64,000 bases of DNA from Gammaproteobacteria bacterium 28-57-27 (lineage in GTDB: Bacteria > Pseudomonadota > Gammaproteobacteria > Halothiobacillales > Halothiobacillaceae), in NCBI GenBank assembly GCA_002281735.1, contig NCGK01000001.1, positions 1 to 64,000 on the forward strand, written 5' to 3'. Position 1 is the first letter of the stretch. Each line of letters opens with the position of its first letter. Made by a program: the position numbers and the translations under genes. This document shows, piece by piece, positions 24,852 through 34,696 of this stretch. Under the pieces are notes generated by a model that saw only the letters and a program-made list of their open reading frames with translations, was not told where the DNA came from and did not search any database.

Positions 24852-25484
24852 TTATCGAGCCGGATCAATAGCATCTTGCTTGACTTGTGGGGCGCGCTCC
24901 AGGGTACGCAGTGCGTCAGCAATATCCTGCGACATGCGGGCGAGGGCGCGGCTGTGGGCGGCGGCGAGGGCATCATGGCTTTTGTCTGCGGTCACGGCCT
25001 TGGCGGGCTCGCTCAGTGTGCTGCGACCAACTTCGCGCGCGTTGTCCTTCATGCGGCGTACCGTCCATACCGCATCCAGCGAGCTGGCCTCGCCCAAGGT
25101 GGAGACAAAACTTTGCACTTCGATGCTGACGCGGTAATCCGCATTGGCGCTGGCTGTTTGCGGAAACAGGGTGACGCTCGGTGTGCCTAACATCTTGACC
25201 AGGTTTTCGACCACCACGCGGTTGATGTCGCTTTGCAAGGGCGCCGCCCAGCGGTTGAACTCATCCAGTTGGACTTGATTCGCGCTGGTGTTGATGACCA
25301 TTTGTGGGCGATCGACAGCGGCAGGGATGGAGACGGGGCCGACGGCAACGGACATTTTTGCAGCCGGGGCAGCCGGTTGTGTGGTGGCGCTGAGGGTATA
25401 AAACTGCGAGCTGGGTGCAGCTGCGCATCCGGCCACGAAGAGTAAGGTCGCGGGGATAAGGGCGTGGCATATGAGTTGGCGCAT
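24852..25484 (-). CDS. pqiC: PqiC-type outer-membrane lipoprotein
   Basis: A 210-aa lipoprotein of the ABC-transport auxiliary family (DUF330). The signal peptide ends in the lipobox VAGCAA, so Cys20 would be lipidated. SSQFYTLSA and the AVDRPQMVINTSANQVQLDEFNRWAAPLQSDI block are diagnostic. With PqiB it forms a bridge for lipid transport across the periplasm. Its start overlaps the pqiB stop (TAATG). Confidence 0.9.
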   Translation of the reverse strand: MRQLICHALIPATLLFVAGCAAAPSSQFYTLSATTQPAAPAAKMSVAVGPVSIPAAVDRPQMVINTSANQVQLDEFNRWAAPLQSDINRVVVENLVKMLGTPSVTLFPQTASANADYRVSIEVQSFVSTLGEASSLDAVWTVRRMKDNAREVGRSTLSEPAKAVTADKSHDALAAAHSRALARMSQDIADALRTLERAPQVKQDAIDPAR

Positions 25485-27157
25485 TAGTTTTTCTCTTCTG
25501 GCTTGCCGCGCAGCAGCGATTCGGGATGACGTTCGAGATAGTCAGTGAGAACACGCAGGGCGCGTGCGGTGCGGGTGATTTCCTGCATTGCGTCACGCAG
25601 TTCCTGTTGTACGGGTGCATCGGGGCTGAGTAGCGCCGCATCGGTGCTTTGCATCATTTTATTGGCAGAAAGAGTGGCCTTGCGGAACGCTTCGATCGCA
25701 ATTTTCATCTCCGGGGTGATGCTCTTGTCAAAGTGGATCAAGGCCTGGTCGATATCCTGCATGACCTGATCGGATGAATTAAGCAGCTTGCGAAGATCAG
25801 CCCCAATGGCCTCGTACTGCACGCTATCGAGCTTGGTCAGAATGCTGCCGAGCTTGGCTTCAAGATTGGGCAAGGGGCTGGGAATCGACGGAATCTCCGG
25901 CTTGGTCAGATTCCAGTCGATCTGCGCCTTTTTTACATCCGGGAAAAAATCCAACGCCACAAAGAGTTGTCCGGTAATCAGGCTTCCGCTTTGAAGCTGT
26001 GCGCGCATTCCCATTTGCTCGACCAAATGATCAAAAAAGGCATGGCGCTCCTGGTTACTTTCTGCGAGGGTTTGGCCGATGGCAAGCTGTTGCTCACCCA
26101 GGCGGCCGATGAGCCGGTCGGGGTAGGCCACGATCTCGACCCGTCCGCGCAGTGCCTGCGTCTTTGGGTCGATATCGAGCCCCACGTCGGTCACTTCGCC
26201 ACCCGGAAGACCAAGCAGGGTGACGGGCGCGCCCACACTCAGGCCACGCAGCGACTCGTGGAAATAGAGCACAAAGTGCTGTGAATTTGCTTCCGGTTTC
26301 TTCATGGCGCTAGCCTGGTCATCGAAGAGGCTGAAGACGGTGCTGCCGGTGGGTGGCCCGGCACCGTCAGCGAAGGAGGGTGTGTCGAAGGCGAGACCGC
26401 CTGCGATGATCGCCACCAGGGATTCCGTGTGTAATTGCACGCCGTCAGCACCGAGCGAAACATTCATCCCGCTGACATTCCAGAAGCGCGTTTCAGCATT
26501 GACGAACTTATCATAGGGTGCGCGGACAAATAGGTTGACTTCGATCGACTGGCCATCGGCAGCCAGGTTATAGCCGGTAACCTCCCCGGCCTCCAAGCTG
26601 CGGTAATACACCGGAGCACCAATTCCCAGCGAGCCGAGCTTCGCTGCCTTGAGGGTGAGTTGTATGCCATGCTGACCATCAGCGACGGCGGGCGGTACAT
26701 CCAGACCGGCGAATTCGCGTTGCGCCCTGGAGGACTTGCCGACACCAAAACCGATGTAGTTACCGGACAAAAGAGTGCCAAGACCCGACACGCCGCTCAG
26801 CGTGATGCGTGGCGCGACCACCCAGAACTGCGCATCCTCCACGATCAGGCCTGCGGCGCTCTTGGTTATTTTCGCCGTCACCTTCACTTTGCTGTAGTCA
26901 TCGGAAAGCTGGACGGCGGTGACCTGACCGATATTCACATCCTTGTACTTGATGAATGTTTTGCCAGCCTCGATGCCTTGCGCGGCTTTGAGGATGATGG
27001 TGATCGTGGGACCCTCGCTGAGGATGCGCTGCACGGCAATGCCCAGTGCAACCACAGCGGCGAGAATGGGTATCAGCCAGATGACCGAGATGCGCCGGTG
27101 TTTTTTGGTTACCAGCGTGGCGCGTGGAAGCTCAGCATGGAGCGTCGATTCAGGCAT
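25484..27157 (-). CDS. pqiB: MCE-domain lipid-transport protein PqiB
   Basis: PqiB (557 aa) has one N-terminal membrane helix (about residues 24-44, ISVIWLIPILAAVVALGIAV) followed by three MCE/MlaD domains (about 45-140, 160-260, 290-395). A long helical C-terminal region forms the needle that spans the periplasm. The ATG at 27157 is used; an upstream start adds only MRRV. It overlaps the upstream pqiA gene by 8 bases. Together the genes build a phospholipid-transport bridge linked to membrane stress. Confidence 0.93.
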   Translation of the reverse strand: MPESTLHAELPRATLVTKKHRRISVIWLIPILAAVVALGIAVQRILSEGPTITIILKAAQGIEAGKTFIKYKDVNIGQVTAVQLSDDYSKVKVTAKITKSAAGLIVEDAQFWVVAPRITLSGVSGLGTLLSGNYIGFGVGKSSRAQREFAGLDVPPAVADGQHGIQLTLKAAKLGSLGIGAPVYYRSLEAGEVTGYNLAADGQSIEVNLFVRAPYDKFVNAETRFWNVSGMNVSLGADGVQLHTESLVAIIAGGLAFDTPSFADGAGPPTGSTVFSLFDDQASAMKKPEANSQHFVLYFHESLRGLSVGAPVTLLGLPGGEVTDVGLDIDPKTQALRGRVEIVAYPDRLIGRLGEQQLAIGQTLAESNQERHAFFDHLVEQMGMRAQLQSGSLITGQLFVALDFFPDVKKAQIDWNLTKPEIPSIPSPLPNLEAKLGSILTKLDSVQYEAIGADLRKLLNSSDQVMQDIDQALIHFDKSITPEMKIAIEAFRKATLSANKMMQSTDAALLSPDAPVQQELRDAMQEITRTARALRVLTDYLERHPESLLRGKPEEKN

Positions 27158-27839
27158 GACTCTTCTCATTTAATACCGATGGATGCCCTTTGGGGGCGGC
27201 GACAGGGCGAACCTCGATTTCCGTGCCGGAGTCCCAGATCAGCCTGGGGTCAAAGGTCACGGCAGCGAGCATGGTCAACACCACCACCGCCGCGAAGAAT
27301 ACCACCCCCAAACCCGGCTCCACCGACATCAGCGGTTTGAGTTGCACCATCGCCACAGTGAAGGTATCGACAAACACATCCAGCATGGACCAGCGGCCAA
27401 TAAATTCGACCATGCGATACAAACGCGTGCGCTCGCGCACCCCACCTTTGACCCCGCGTTGCACCGTAATCAGAAGATAGGCAAGCGCAATCAATTTGCC
27501 CAGTGGCACCATCACGCTGGCAATCAGCACGATCAGCGCCAGCGGCCATGAGCCGGAGGTGTAGAGATAAATCACCCCGCCCATGATGGTGTCCGCCTCG
27601 GAGGAGCCGAGCGCCGTGGTGTTCATCACCGGCAAGAGATTGGCCGGGATGTAGCAAATGGTGGCGGCAATCACCAGCGCCCAAGTGTACTGAATGGAGT
27701 TTGGGCGGCGCGATTCGAGCTTGGCGCCGCAGCGCGGACAGTGCCCTGGATGCTCCATGCTGACCGGGTGCGTGAGTAGAGAACAGGTATTGCAACCAAT
27801 CAAGCCCGCCTGCGCCGCCGTGATTTCGCTAGTTTTCAT
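27150..27839 (-). CDS. pqiA: PqiA-family membrane protein, C-terminal half
   Basis: A 229-aa integral membrane protein equal to the second half of the usual 400-plus-aa PqiA. It begins with a zinc-ribbon-like CNTCSLLTHP..HCPRCGAKL motif and has four membrane helices with MNTTALGSSEADTIMGGVIYL. The ATG at 27839 (MKTSEITAAQ) fits better than the longer start at 27908, which would overlap the other half. E. coli PqiA is one fused protein; here the halves are separate genes. Confidence 0.88.
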   Translation of the reverse strand: MKTSEITAAQAGLIGCNTCSLLTHPVSMEHPGHCPRCGAKLESRRPNSIQYTWALVIAATICYIPANLLPVMNTTALGSSEADTIMGGVIYLYTSGSWPLALIVLIASVMVPLGKLIALAYLLITVQRGVKGGVRERTRLYRMVEFIGRWSMLDVFVDTFTVAMVQLKPLMSVEPGLGVVFFAAVVVLTMLAAVTFDPRLIWDSGTEIEVRPVAAPKGHPSVLNEKSHA

Positions 27840-27847
27840 GGCGCGTC

Positions 27848-28495
27848 CTATGTTTGCGGGGGAGATTGAGACGCGGCGGCATCGTGATCCCACTCGACCC
27901 GCATCCACACCTCGTGGGCATTAAAACTGACCATAATTGCGGGGAAGAGCAGCACCAGCGCGCCGACGGCAAACATGGCTATCCCCGGCTCCACCGTGGC
28001 CAGCTCGGCAATTTTGATCAGCGCCACCAAAATCCCCAACATCATCACTTCAAGCATCGACCACGGCTGCATGGATTGCGCCCAGCGTAACATCTCGCCC
28101 ACCCAGTGCGGCGCAGGAGGGCGGCGCGCCGCCAGCAACACAATCAGCATGAACAGAATAAACAAGCCCGGTGCAATCACGGCGCTAAACGCCACAACGG
28201 CTGCTGTGAGCGGCTCGCCATTGATCCACATTTCGTAGGCTCCACCGATAATCGTGGTGCTTGCCGTTTTACCCATAACGGACAAGCCCATTAGCGGTGT
28301 GGTGTTGGCAATGATAAGTACAATGAAGGCGGTCAGGGTGAGTGAAAGCGGCAGATCAAGTGGGTGATGCGAATCAATGGCGGCCGAGGCAAGGACATGC
28401 CCACAACGCGGACAGCGCGCCTTGTCCCCCGGATTGAGCACTGGAATCTGCTGCAATAAATCGCAGTCGGGGCAGGCGACGATTTCTGTGTCCAT
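27848..28495 (-). CDS. pqiA: PqiA-family membrane protein, N-terminal half
   Basis: A 215-aa membrane protein equal to the first half of PqiA. It starts with a CPDC..CPRCGHVL zinc-ribbon-like motif, followed by four membrane helices with the family blocks IANTTPLMGLSVMG and GGAYEMWINGEPLTAAVVAFSAV. It heads the minus-strand pqi operon. The downstream half starts 8 bases after its stop. Confidence 0.88.
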   Translation of the reverse strand: MDTEIVACPDCDLLQQIPVLNPGDKARCPRCGHVLASAAIDSHHPLDLPLSLTLTAFIVLIIANTTPLMGLSVMGKTASTTIIGGAYEMWINGEPLTAAVVAFSAVIAPGLFILFMLIVLLAARRPPAPHWVGEMLRWAQSMQPWSMLEVMMLGILVALIKIAELATVEPGIAMFAVGALVLLFPAIMVSFNAHEVWMRVEWDHDAAASQSPPQT

Positions 28496-28671
28496 GAACG
28501 TATCCGGCTGATTGACATAAGTCGCATGATAAACCCTTGAGCGCTACCACTTAACAGTCGCACCCATCGTCGGCTCGTTGTAATCCACGCCGATAGTCCT
28601 TTTCTGTGCTTGCCCGCTCGCGAACGGGCGGCGACATTAAGCCGCGCATGCGGCAGCCAAAGTACGTGGAC

Positions 28672-28698
28672 ATAAAAAAGCCGCTTGTGAAAAGCGGC
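28672..28698 (-). terminator. Terminator of the tRNA operon
   Basis: On the minus strand GCCGCTT and AAGCGGC form a 7-bp stem followed by a T run. It lies just after the tRNA-His gene. The rest of the 28496-28718 gap shows no feature. Confidence 0.85.
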
Positions 28699-28718
28699 AA
28701 TCTTAATCAATGAATAGG

Positions 28719-28795
28719 TGGGGTGATCGATGGGGCTCGAACCCACGACAACTGGAATCACAATCCAGGGCTCTACCAACTGAGCTACGACCACC
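28719..28795 (-). tRNA. tRNA-His (GTG)
   Basis: It folds as a full cloverleaf with anticodon loop TTGTGAT, the extra G at position -1 pairing with C73 as in all tRNA-His, T-loop GTTCGAG and an encoded CCA end. It is the last gene of a three-tRNA cluster. Confidence 0.96.
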
Positions 28796-28840
28796 ATAAA
28801 ACGTTTACAACTATCTTCGCAGAAAGACCTACAGCACAAC

Positions 28841-28917
28841 TGGTGTGCCCGGCAGGACTCGAACCCGCTACCCTCGGCTTAGAAGGCCGATGCTCTATCC
28901 AGATGAGCTACGGGCAC
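28841..28917 (-). tRNA. tRNA-Arg (TCT)
   Basis: Cloverleaf with acceptor GTGCCCG, anticodon loop CTTCTAA, T-loop GTTCGAG and encoded CCA. It sits between tRNA-Pro and tRNA-His. Confidence 0.96.
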
Positions 28918-28936
28918 AGAAGGGGTTTTTAAAATA

Positions 28937-29013
28937 TGGTCGGAGAGGAGGGATTCGAACCCACGACCACCTGGTCCCAAACCAGGTGCGCTACCAGACT
29001 GCGCTACACTCCG
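28937..29013 (-). tRNA. tRNA-Pro (TGG)
   Basis: Cloverleaf with anticodon loop TTTGGGA, T-loop GTTCGAA and encoded CCA. The sixth acceptor pair is a T-T mismatch (CGGAGTG against CTCTCCG). Adjacent to the merR-like gene, as in many gammaproteobacteria. Confidence 0.95.
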
Positions 29014-29065
29014 AGAAACTTAACAAGACCAGAAAAATTCAAAGGCTCGCTAAGAGGGCGGCATA

Positions 29066-29458
29066 TTAGCGGCCACTATCGGCTCTGTCAATATGTTTAA
29101 TGCCTTCGCGCAGCGAAATAACGATGCTTTGAATCTGCTGGGTAATATCTTGAATGGAAACGCTTTGCGGCGCGCCATTGAGCGTGGTTTCAAGCTGTTG
29201 GCGTGCACCGCTGATGGTGAAGCCTTGGCCGTAGAGCAAACCACGAATGTGACGAATCAGCTCAATATCTTCGCGCTGATAATAACGGCGGTTGCCACGA
29301 CGTTTAACCGGGGCAAGCTGAATGAACTCCTGTTCCCAATAGCGCAAAACATGCGATTTAACAGCGCACAACTCACTGGCTTCGCCAATGGTAAAATAGC
29401 GCTTGTTGGGAATTTCAGGCAGCTCTTCGCTGCTTTCAGGCGTTTTCGGTGGGTTCAT
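29066..29458 (-). CDS. MerR-family regulator downstream of ihfA
   Basis: A 130-aa MerR-family protein. The winged helix is [20 protein letters not shown] followed by RYWEQEF, and the wing is [20 protein letters not shown]. The dimerisation helix is short and no metal-binding Cys are present. This gene occurs after ihfA and before tRNA-Pro in many gammaproteobacteria, but its targets are unknown. The ATG at 29458 has GAAGG upstream and overlaps the ihfA end by 23 bases. Confidence 0.9.
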   Translation of the reverse strand: MNPPKTPESSEELPEIPNKRYFTIGEASELCAVKSHVLRYWEQEFIQLAPVKRRGNRRYYQREDIELIRHIRGLLYGQGFTISGARQQLETTLNGAPQSVSIQDITQQIQSIVISLREGIKHIDRADSGR

Positions 29459-29738
29459 GACCTTCAACCAGCGATTTGAGTTTTTGACCTGCGCGGAAGG
29501 TGACCACGCGGCGCGCGCTGACTGGGATCACTAGACCCGTTTTGGGGTTACGCCCCGGGCGCTCGCTCTTGTTTCTGAGTTGGAAGTTGCCGAAGCCGGA
29601 GAGTTTGACTTCTTCGCCTTGAGCCAGCGCGATGCGCACTTCGTCGAAAAACATTTCAACCAAATCTTTAGCTTCGCGTTTATTCAGCCCAAGTTCATCG
29701 TAAAGACGTTCGACCATATCGGCCTTGGTTAGCGCCAT
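29436..29738 (-). CDS. ihfA: Integration host factor alpha subunit
   Basis: IHF alpha (100 aa) with IHF beta bends DNA by about 160 degrees. The conserved arm [21 protein letters not shown] contains the Pro that wedges between base pairs. NifA-sigma54 promoters and type I-E spacer acquisition, both represented in this window, commonly depend on IHF. The gene follows pheT after 4 bases as in E. coli. Confidence 0.97.
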   Translation of the reverse strand: MALTKADMVERLYDELGLNKREAKDLVEMFFDEVRIALAQGEEVKLSGFGNFQLRNKSERPGRNPKTGLVIPVSARRVVTFRAGQKLKSLVEGHEPTENA

Positions 29739-29742
29739 TGTG

Positions 29743-32133
29743 TTAAGTCCTTAGGGTAATGCCAAATTGGGTATTGAGTCGTGTCAGCACGGCGGTGATA
29801 AAAGCATCCACATCCGCCTCGCCTAGAGTGCGCTCGTTATCTTGTAAAATCAAGCGGATAGCAATGCTTGCGAATGTATCGGGTACGCCTTGGCCACGGT
29901 ACACATCGAACACTTCGGCTTCGCGCAGGAAGGCGGGAGCCGTATCATGCACGCAGTTCAACAGTTCCGCGCTGCTCACCTGATCGGATACCAACAGCGC
30001 CAAGTCGCGGCGGATAATCGGGAAGCGTGACACGGGCTGGAAGCGTGGTACGCGGCGACGCAGCAGACGTTCTTGGTGCAGTTCAAATACAAATACCTGC
30101 CCCGGAAGATCAAGCGCTTTTTCCAGGCTGGGGTGCAATACGCCGGCCCAACCGAGCTCTTCGCCATCCAGCAGCAGGCGTGCTGACACGCCGGGGTGTA
30201 GGGCAGGGTGAGTCGCACGCTGCCATGCCACCTGAGATGTCAGGTCGCCAAGTGCCAGTAGGGCTTCGATGTCGCCTTTGAGGTCGAAAAAATCGACTTT
30301 GCGTGACTTCCCGCCCCATTGCTCAGCGCGTTCGTCACCGAAGACAAGTCCGGCAAACATGGCTTCCTGTTTCAATCCAGTGGGTTGCGGCACAAAGCGC
30401 AAGCCGGTTTCAAACAGCCGCGCGCGGGTCTGTTGACGATTGAGGTTGTACTTGAGGGTGCTGATGAGCCCCGCCCACAAGGTGGTGCGCATGGCGGCCA
30501 TTTCAGAAGAAATAGGATTCGCCAAAATCAGTGGGGTTTGATCGGGTGTTAGTTTTTCGAGCAGAGGTGCATCGACGAAGCTGTAGCTAATGACTTCGCG
30601 ATAGCCAAGGCTGACCATACGCTCCTTGAGCGCGTTCACGTCAAGACGATTTTCCGGGCGCGCTGCAATGCTCAGTGGGGCGCTGGGCAGGCGGGCGGGC
30701 AGTTGGTCATAGCCATGCAAACGCGCCAGCTCTTCGATCAGGTCAACCTCAATACTGAGGTCGTGACGATGACTTGGCGGCGTGGCGCGCCAGCCTTCGG
30801 CCAAGTCTTCAGCAATAGGTTCGAGCAGAATGCCAAGGCGCTGGAGGATGCCTTCCACAGCTTGATCTTCGACGGTGAAGCCAAGAATACGTTCGATGCG
30901 TGCGCGGCGCAGCAGGATGGGGGCGCGCTGCGGCATGTGTTCATGGCTTAGGTATTCGCTGACCACGCCGGGAATGCCACCGTACAAGCTGCAAATTAGT
31001 TCGGAGGCACGTTCAATGGCGATGCGTGGCAGCTCGGGGTCGGTGCCGCGCTCGAAGCGATGAGCCGCATCGGTGTGCAGGCCGAAACGGCGCGCACGTC
31101 CGGCAATCGCCTCGGGAGTGAAATAGGCGCTTTCCAGCACAATGCGGGTGGTGCCGGTTTTTACGCCCGAGTCCTGCCCACCGATCACGCCAGCCATAGC
31201 CACTGGGCCGCTGCTATCAGCAATGACCAGCATGTCCGGCTCAAGCTTGAGTGTTTTGCCATCCAGTCCGACCATGTTCTCATCAGCTTTGGCCATGCGC
31301 ACTTCAAGGCTGCCATGGAGTCGGTCGAGGTCGAAGGCATGCAGCGGCTGGCCGAGTTCCAGCATCACGTAGTTGGCGACATCCACGATAGGATGAATCG
31401 GACGCAGACCTGAGCGGCGCAGGTTTTCCGTGAGCCAAAGCGGGGTGACCGCCTCCGCGTTCAAATCTTCGATCACACGCACGCAGTAACGTGGGCAAGC
31501 GGCCGGGGCGCTTACGGTGACCGTGATACTGGCCTCACTGGCCGCTGGCACAACAACAAGTTCAGGGCCACCCAGTGCCATGTCATTTTGCGCAGCGGTT
31601 TCGCGCGCCAAGCCGAGAATGCTCAGGCAGTCGCCACGGTTGGGGGTGATGCCAAGCTCAAATATCTGGTCATCAAGCTTGAGATAACTGCGGACATCAC
31701 TGCCGACCGGCGCATCGGCCGGCAGTTCAAGCAGGCCGTCGTTATAGCCGTCCAGACCCAACTCGGACGCGCCGCACAACATGCCGAAGGACTCCACGCC
31801 GCGCAGCTTGGCTTGTCCGATGTTCAGTCCACCCGGTAGTTGCGCACCGACGCGGGCGAAGGCGGCCAGCAGTCCGGCGCGGGCATTGGGTGCGCCACAC
31901 ACCACTTGGACTGGCGTACCGGTGCCATCATCCACTTGGCAAACGCGCAGTTTGTCGGCATCGGGATGTTGTACGGCTTCAAGTATTTTTGCGACAAAGA
32001 CACCCGAAAAAGCAGGCGCAGCAGGTTCAAGAGCATCCAGCTCCAGCCCGGCCATGGTGAGCTGGGCACCGAGTTGTTCGGAAGAGAGCGCGGGATTGAC
32101 CCATTCACGTAGCCATTGTTCAGAAAAGCGCAT
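29743..32133 (-). CDS. pheT: Phenylalanyl-tRNA synthetase beta subunit
   Basis: PheT (796 aa) forms the alpha2-beta2 synthetase with PheS. The order is B1 ([16 protein letters not shown]), EMAP-like tRNA-binding domain (about residues 40-150, with [10 protein letters not shown] and [11 protein letters not shown]), B3/B4 editing domain, B5, the catalytic-like B6/B7 region, and the C-terminal ferredoxin-like anticodon domain ([14 protein letters not shown]). Length is typical. It follows pheS with a short gap and precedes ihfA. Confidence 0.97.
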   Translation of the reverse strand: MRFSEQWLREWVNPALSSEQLGAQLTMAGLELDALEPAAPAFSGVFVAKILEAVQHPDADKLRVCQVDDGTGTPVQVVCGAPNARAGLLAAFARVGAQLPGGLNIGQAKLRGVESFGMLCGASELGLDGYNDGLLELPADAPVGSDVRSYLKLDDQIFELGITPNRGDCLSILGLARETAAQNDMALGGPELVVVPAASEASITVTVSAPAACPRYCVRVIEDLNAEAVTPLWLTENLRRSGLRPIHPIVDVANYVMLELGQPLHAFDLDRLHGSLEVRMAKADENMVGLDGKTLKLEPDMLVIADSSGPVAMAGVIGGQDSGVKTGTTRIVLESAYFTPEAIAGRARRFGLHTDAAHRFERGTDPELPRIAIERASELICSLYGGIPGVVSEYLSHEHMPQRAPILLRRARIERILGFTVEDQAVEGILQRLGILLEPIAEDLAEGWRATPPSHRHDLSIEVDLIEELARLHGYDQLPARLPSAPLSIAARPENRLDVNALKERMVSLGYREVISYSFVDAPLLEKLTPDQTPLILANPISSEMAAMRTTLWAGLISTLKYNLNRQQTRARLFETGLRFVPQPTGLKQEAMFAGLVFGDERAEQWGGKSRKVDFFDLKGDIEALLALGDLTSQVAWQRATHPALHPGVSARLLLDGEELGWAGVLHPSLEKALDLPGQVFVFELHQERLLRRRVPRFQPVSRFPIIRRDLALLVSDQVSSAELLNCVHDTAPAFLREAEVFDVYRGQGVPDTFASIAIRLILQDNERTLGEADVDAFITAVLTRLNTQFGITLRT

Positions 32134-32150
32134 GATCGTATTCCTTAAAA

Positions 32151-33230
<1,080 letters not shown>

Positions 33231-33263
33231 TCACGTTTTGATGTTAATCATTACGTTGAAGAC

Positions 33264-33293
33264 AAAAAAGGGGAGACCCGTAGGCCGCCCCTT
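33264..33293 (-). terminator. Terminator or attenuator between rplT and pheS
   Basis: On the minus strand AAGGGG pairs with CCCCTT, extended by GGCC/GGTC around TACG, and is followed by a T run. It lies just after rplT and can end or attenuate the read-through into pheST, as in E. coli. Confidence 0.8.
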
Positions 33294-33314
33294 AGTGAGT
33301 CATACGTCGATAGC

Positions 33315-33674
33315 TTATGCCGCGAGTGCAGTCTTGGCTTGAGCTGCAATCGCAGCAAACGCAGCCTTGTCGTGCATGGCGATGTCAGCCAAAACCTTGC
33401 GGTCGATATTGATGGCGGCTTTTTTCAGGCCGTTCATCAACTTGCTGTAGGACAAGCCATTGTTGCGTGCTTCCGCGTTGATACGCACGATCCAAAGGGC
33501 GCGGAACTGGCGCTTCTTCTGGCGGCGGTCGCGGTAAGCATATTGGCCGGCTTTGATGACGGCTTGCTTGGCGACGCGGTAGGTGCGTGAACGGGCGCCG
33601 TAATAGCCTTTGGCTTTGGCGAGGATTTTCTTGTGACGGGCACGTGCGGTAACACCGCGTTTAACTCTTGCCAT
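33315..33674 (-). CDS. rplT: 50S ribosomal protein L20
   Basis: L20 (119 aa) is an early-assembly protein of the large subunit that binds 23S r[23 protein letters not shown] is the very basic N-terminal tail, and [12 protein letters not shown]-type sequence ([20 protein letters not shown]) marks the globular part. In E. coli, L20 represses rpmI-rplT by binding its own message. Order rpmI-rplT is standard. Confidence 0.98.
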   Translation of the reverse strand: MARVKRGVTARARHKKILAKAKGYYGARSRTYRVAKQAVIKAGQYAYRDRRQKKRQFRALWIVRINAEARNNGLSYSKLMNGLKKAAINIDRKVLADIAMHDKAAFAAIAAQAKTALAA

Positions 33675-33705
33675 GGTGAATGGTCTCCTTAACTAAGGCC
33701 TGAAA

Positions 33706-33900
33706 TTAGGCGTAGGGCAGCAAACGGACGATCCCTCTGAGATCGCTCGCGTGGACGTAAGCAGGCGAGCCCAGCTGACGCTTGGTTTTGCTACTCTTCT
33801 TGGTCAGGATGTGGCGCATAAACGCCGCACCACGTTTGAAGCCATGTTTGGTCTTCTTGAAGCGCTTGGACGCTCCGCTGTTGCTTCTGATCTTGGGCAT
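33706..33900 (-). CDS. rpmI: 50S ribosomal protein L35
   Basis: L35 (64 aa), starting [17 protein letters not shown] and ending in [12 protein letters not shown], is a small basic protein of the large subunit. The ATG at 33900 is the conserved start; longer readings go into the structured leader. It sits between infC and rplT. Confidence 0.97.
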   Translation of the reverse strand: MPKIRSNSGASKRFKKTKHGFKRGAAFMRHILTKKSSKTKRQLGSPAYVHASDLRGIVRLLPYA

Positions 33901-33972
33901 CGTTTTCGACTCCAGTTTCTGTTTCGTTCGAGAATCCCGTGGCGCCGGAGTGTCAGCGCTGCAGGGTCGTGT

Positions 33973-34030
33973 GGGGCTTTGTGCCCCGAGGAAAGCCCTA
34001 AATGAATTCAGGATAAATTCAGGGCTTTCC
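33973..34030 (-). promoter_or_regulatory. Structured rpmI leader (candidate L20 control region)
   Basis: GGAAAGCCCT at 33990-33999 pairs with AGGGCTTTCC at 34021-34030, extended by an inner GAATT pairing. GGGGC and GCCCC at 33973-33987 form a second hairpin nearer to rpmI. Such structures in the infC-rpmI gap are where L20 autoregulation acts in E. coli. Confidence 0.55.
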
Positions 34031-34097
34031 AAAATGCCTCGCTTTTAACGAGGACTTGCTTTGGTCATCCGTGTGCGCAGGCCTTAATGTTTGGGCA

Positions 34098-34640
34098 TTA
34101 ATGCTTGCGTGGGGAAATGACCATAACCATTTGCCGCCCTTCAAGCTTGGGGCGTTGTTCAACCGTAATTTGCTCACCCAATTCTTTTTCGATGCGGTCA
34201 TAAACCAGCATACCGATATTTTGGTGAGCCATTTCACGCCCACGGAAGCGCAGGGTGATTTTGACCTTATCGCCGTCTTCCAGGAAACGAGTCACGTTGC
34301 GCAATTTGACTTGATAGTCGGCCTCTTCGGTGCCGGGGCGGAATTTGACTTCCTTGACCTCGATCACTTTCTGATTTTTCTTGGCTTCGTTGGCTTTCTT
34401 TTGTTGTTGATAGCGGAACTTGCCGTAGTTCATGATCTTGCACACTGGCGGCACAGCCTGTGGCGAGATTTCAACCAGATCGAGCTCCGCTTCTTCCGCC
34501 ATGCGCAGTGCGTCATAGCGGGATACAACGCCCACCTGATTGCCTTCGGCATCGATCAGGCGCAATTCACGAGCGGTAATTTCAGTGTTCAGGCGCGGTT
34601 CGTCGTCTTTCTTTTCGCGCGGTGGAGGTGCTAAAGCGAT
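34098..34640 (-). CDS. infC: Translation initiation factor IF-3
   Basis: IF-3 (180 aa) keeps ribosomal subunits apart and checks start codons. [16 protein letters not shown] and [18 protein letters not shown] span the N-domain and linker, and the C-domain contains [19 protein letters not shown]. No ATG or GTG exists between the in-frame stop near 34660 and the conserved core. Reading back through [12 protein letters not shown] leads to ATC at 34640 (8 bases after GAGG) or ATT at 34646. Such a rare start is the known means of infC autoregulation. Confidence 0.93.
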   Translation of the reverse strand: MALAPPPREKKDDEPRLNTEITARELRLIDAEGNQVGVVSRYDALRMAEEAELDLVEISPQAVPPVCKIMNYGKFRYQQQKKANEAKKNQKVIEVKEVKFRPGTEEADYQVKLRNVTRFLEDGDKVKITLRFRGREMAHQNIGMLVYDRIEKELGEQITVEQRPKLEGRQMVMVISPRKH

Positions 34641-34696
34641 CTTAATATCCTCAAAAATTCAATCAAATCAACGTCATGTGTCTTTTTACTCAAGAA

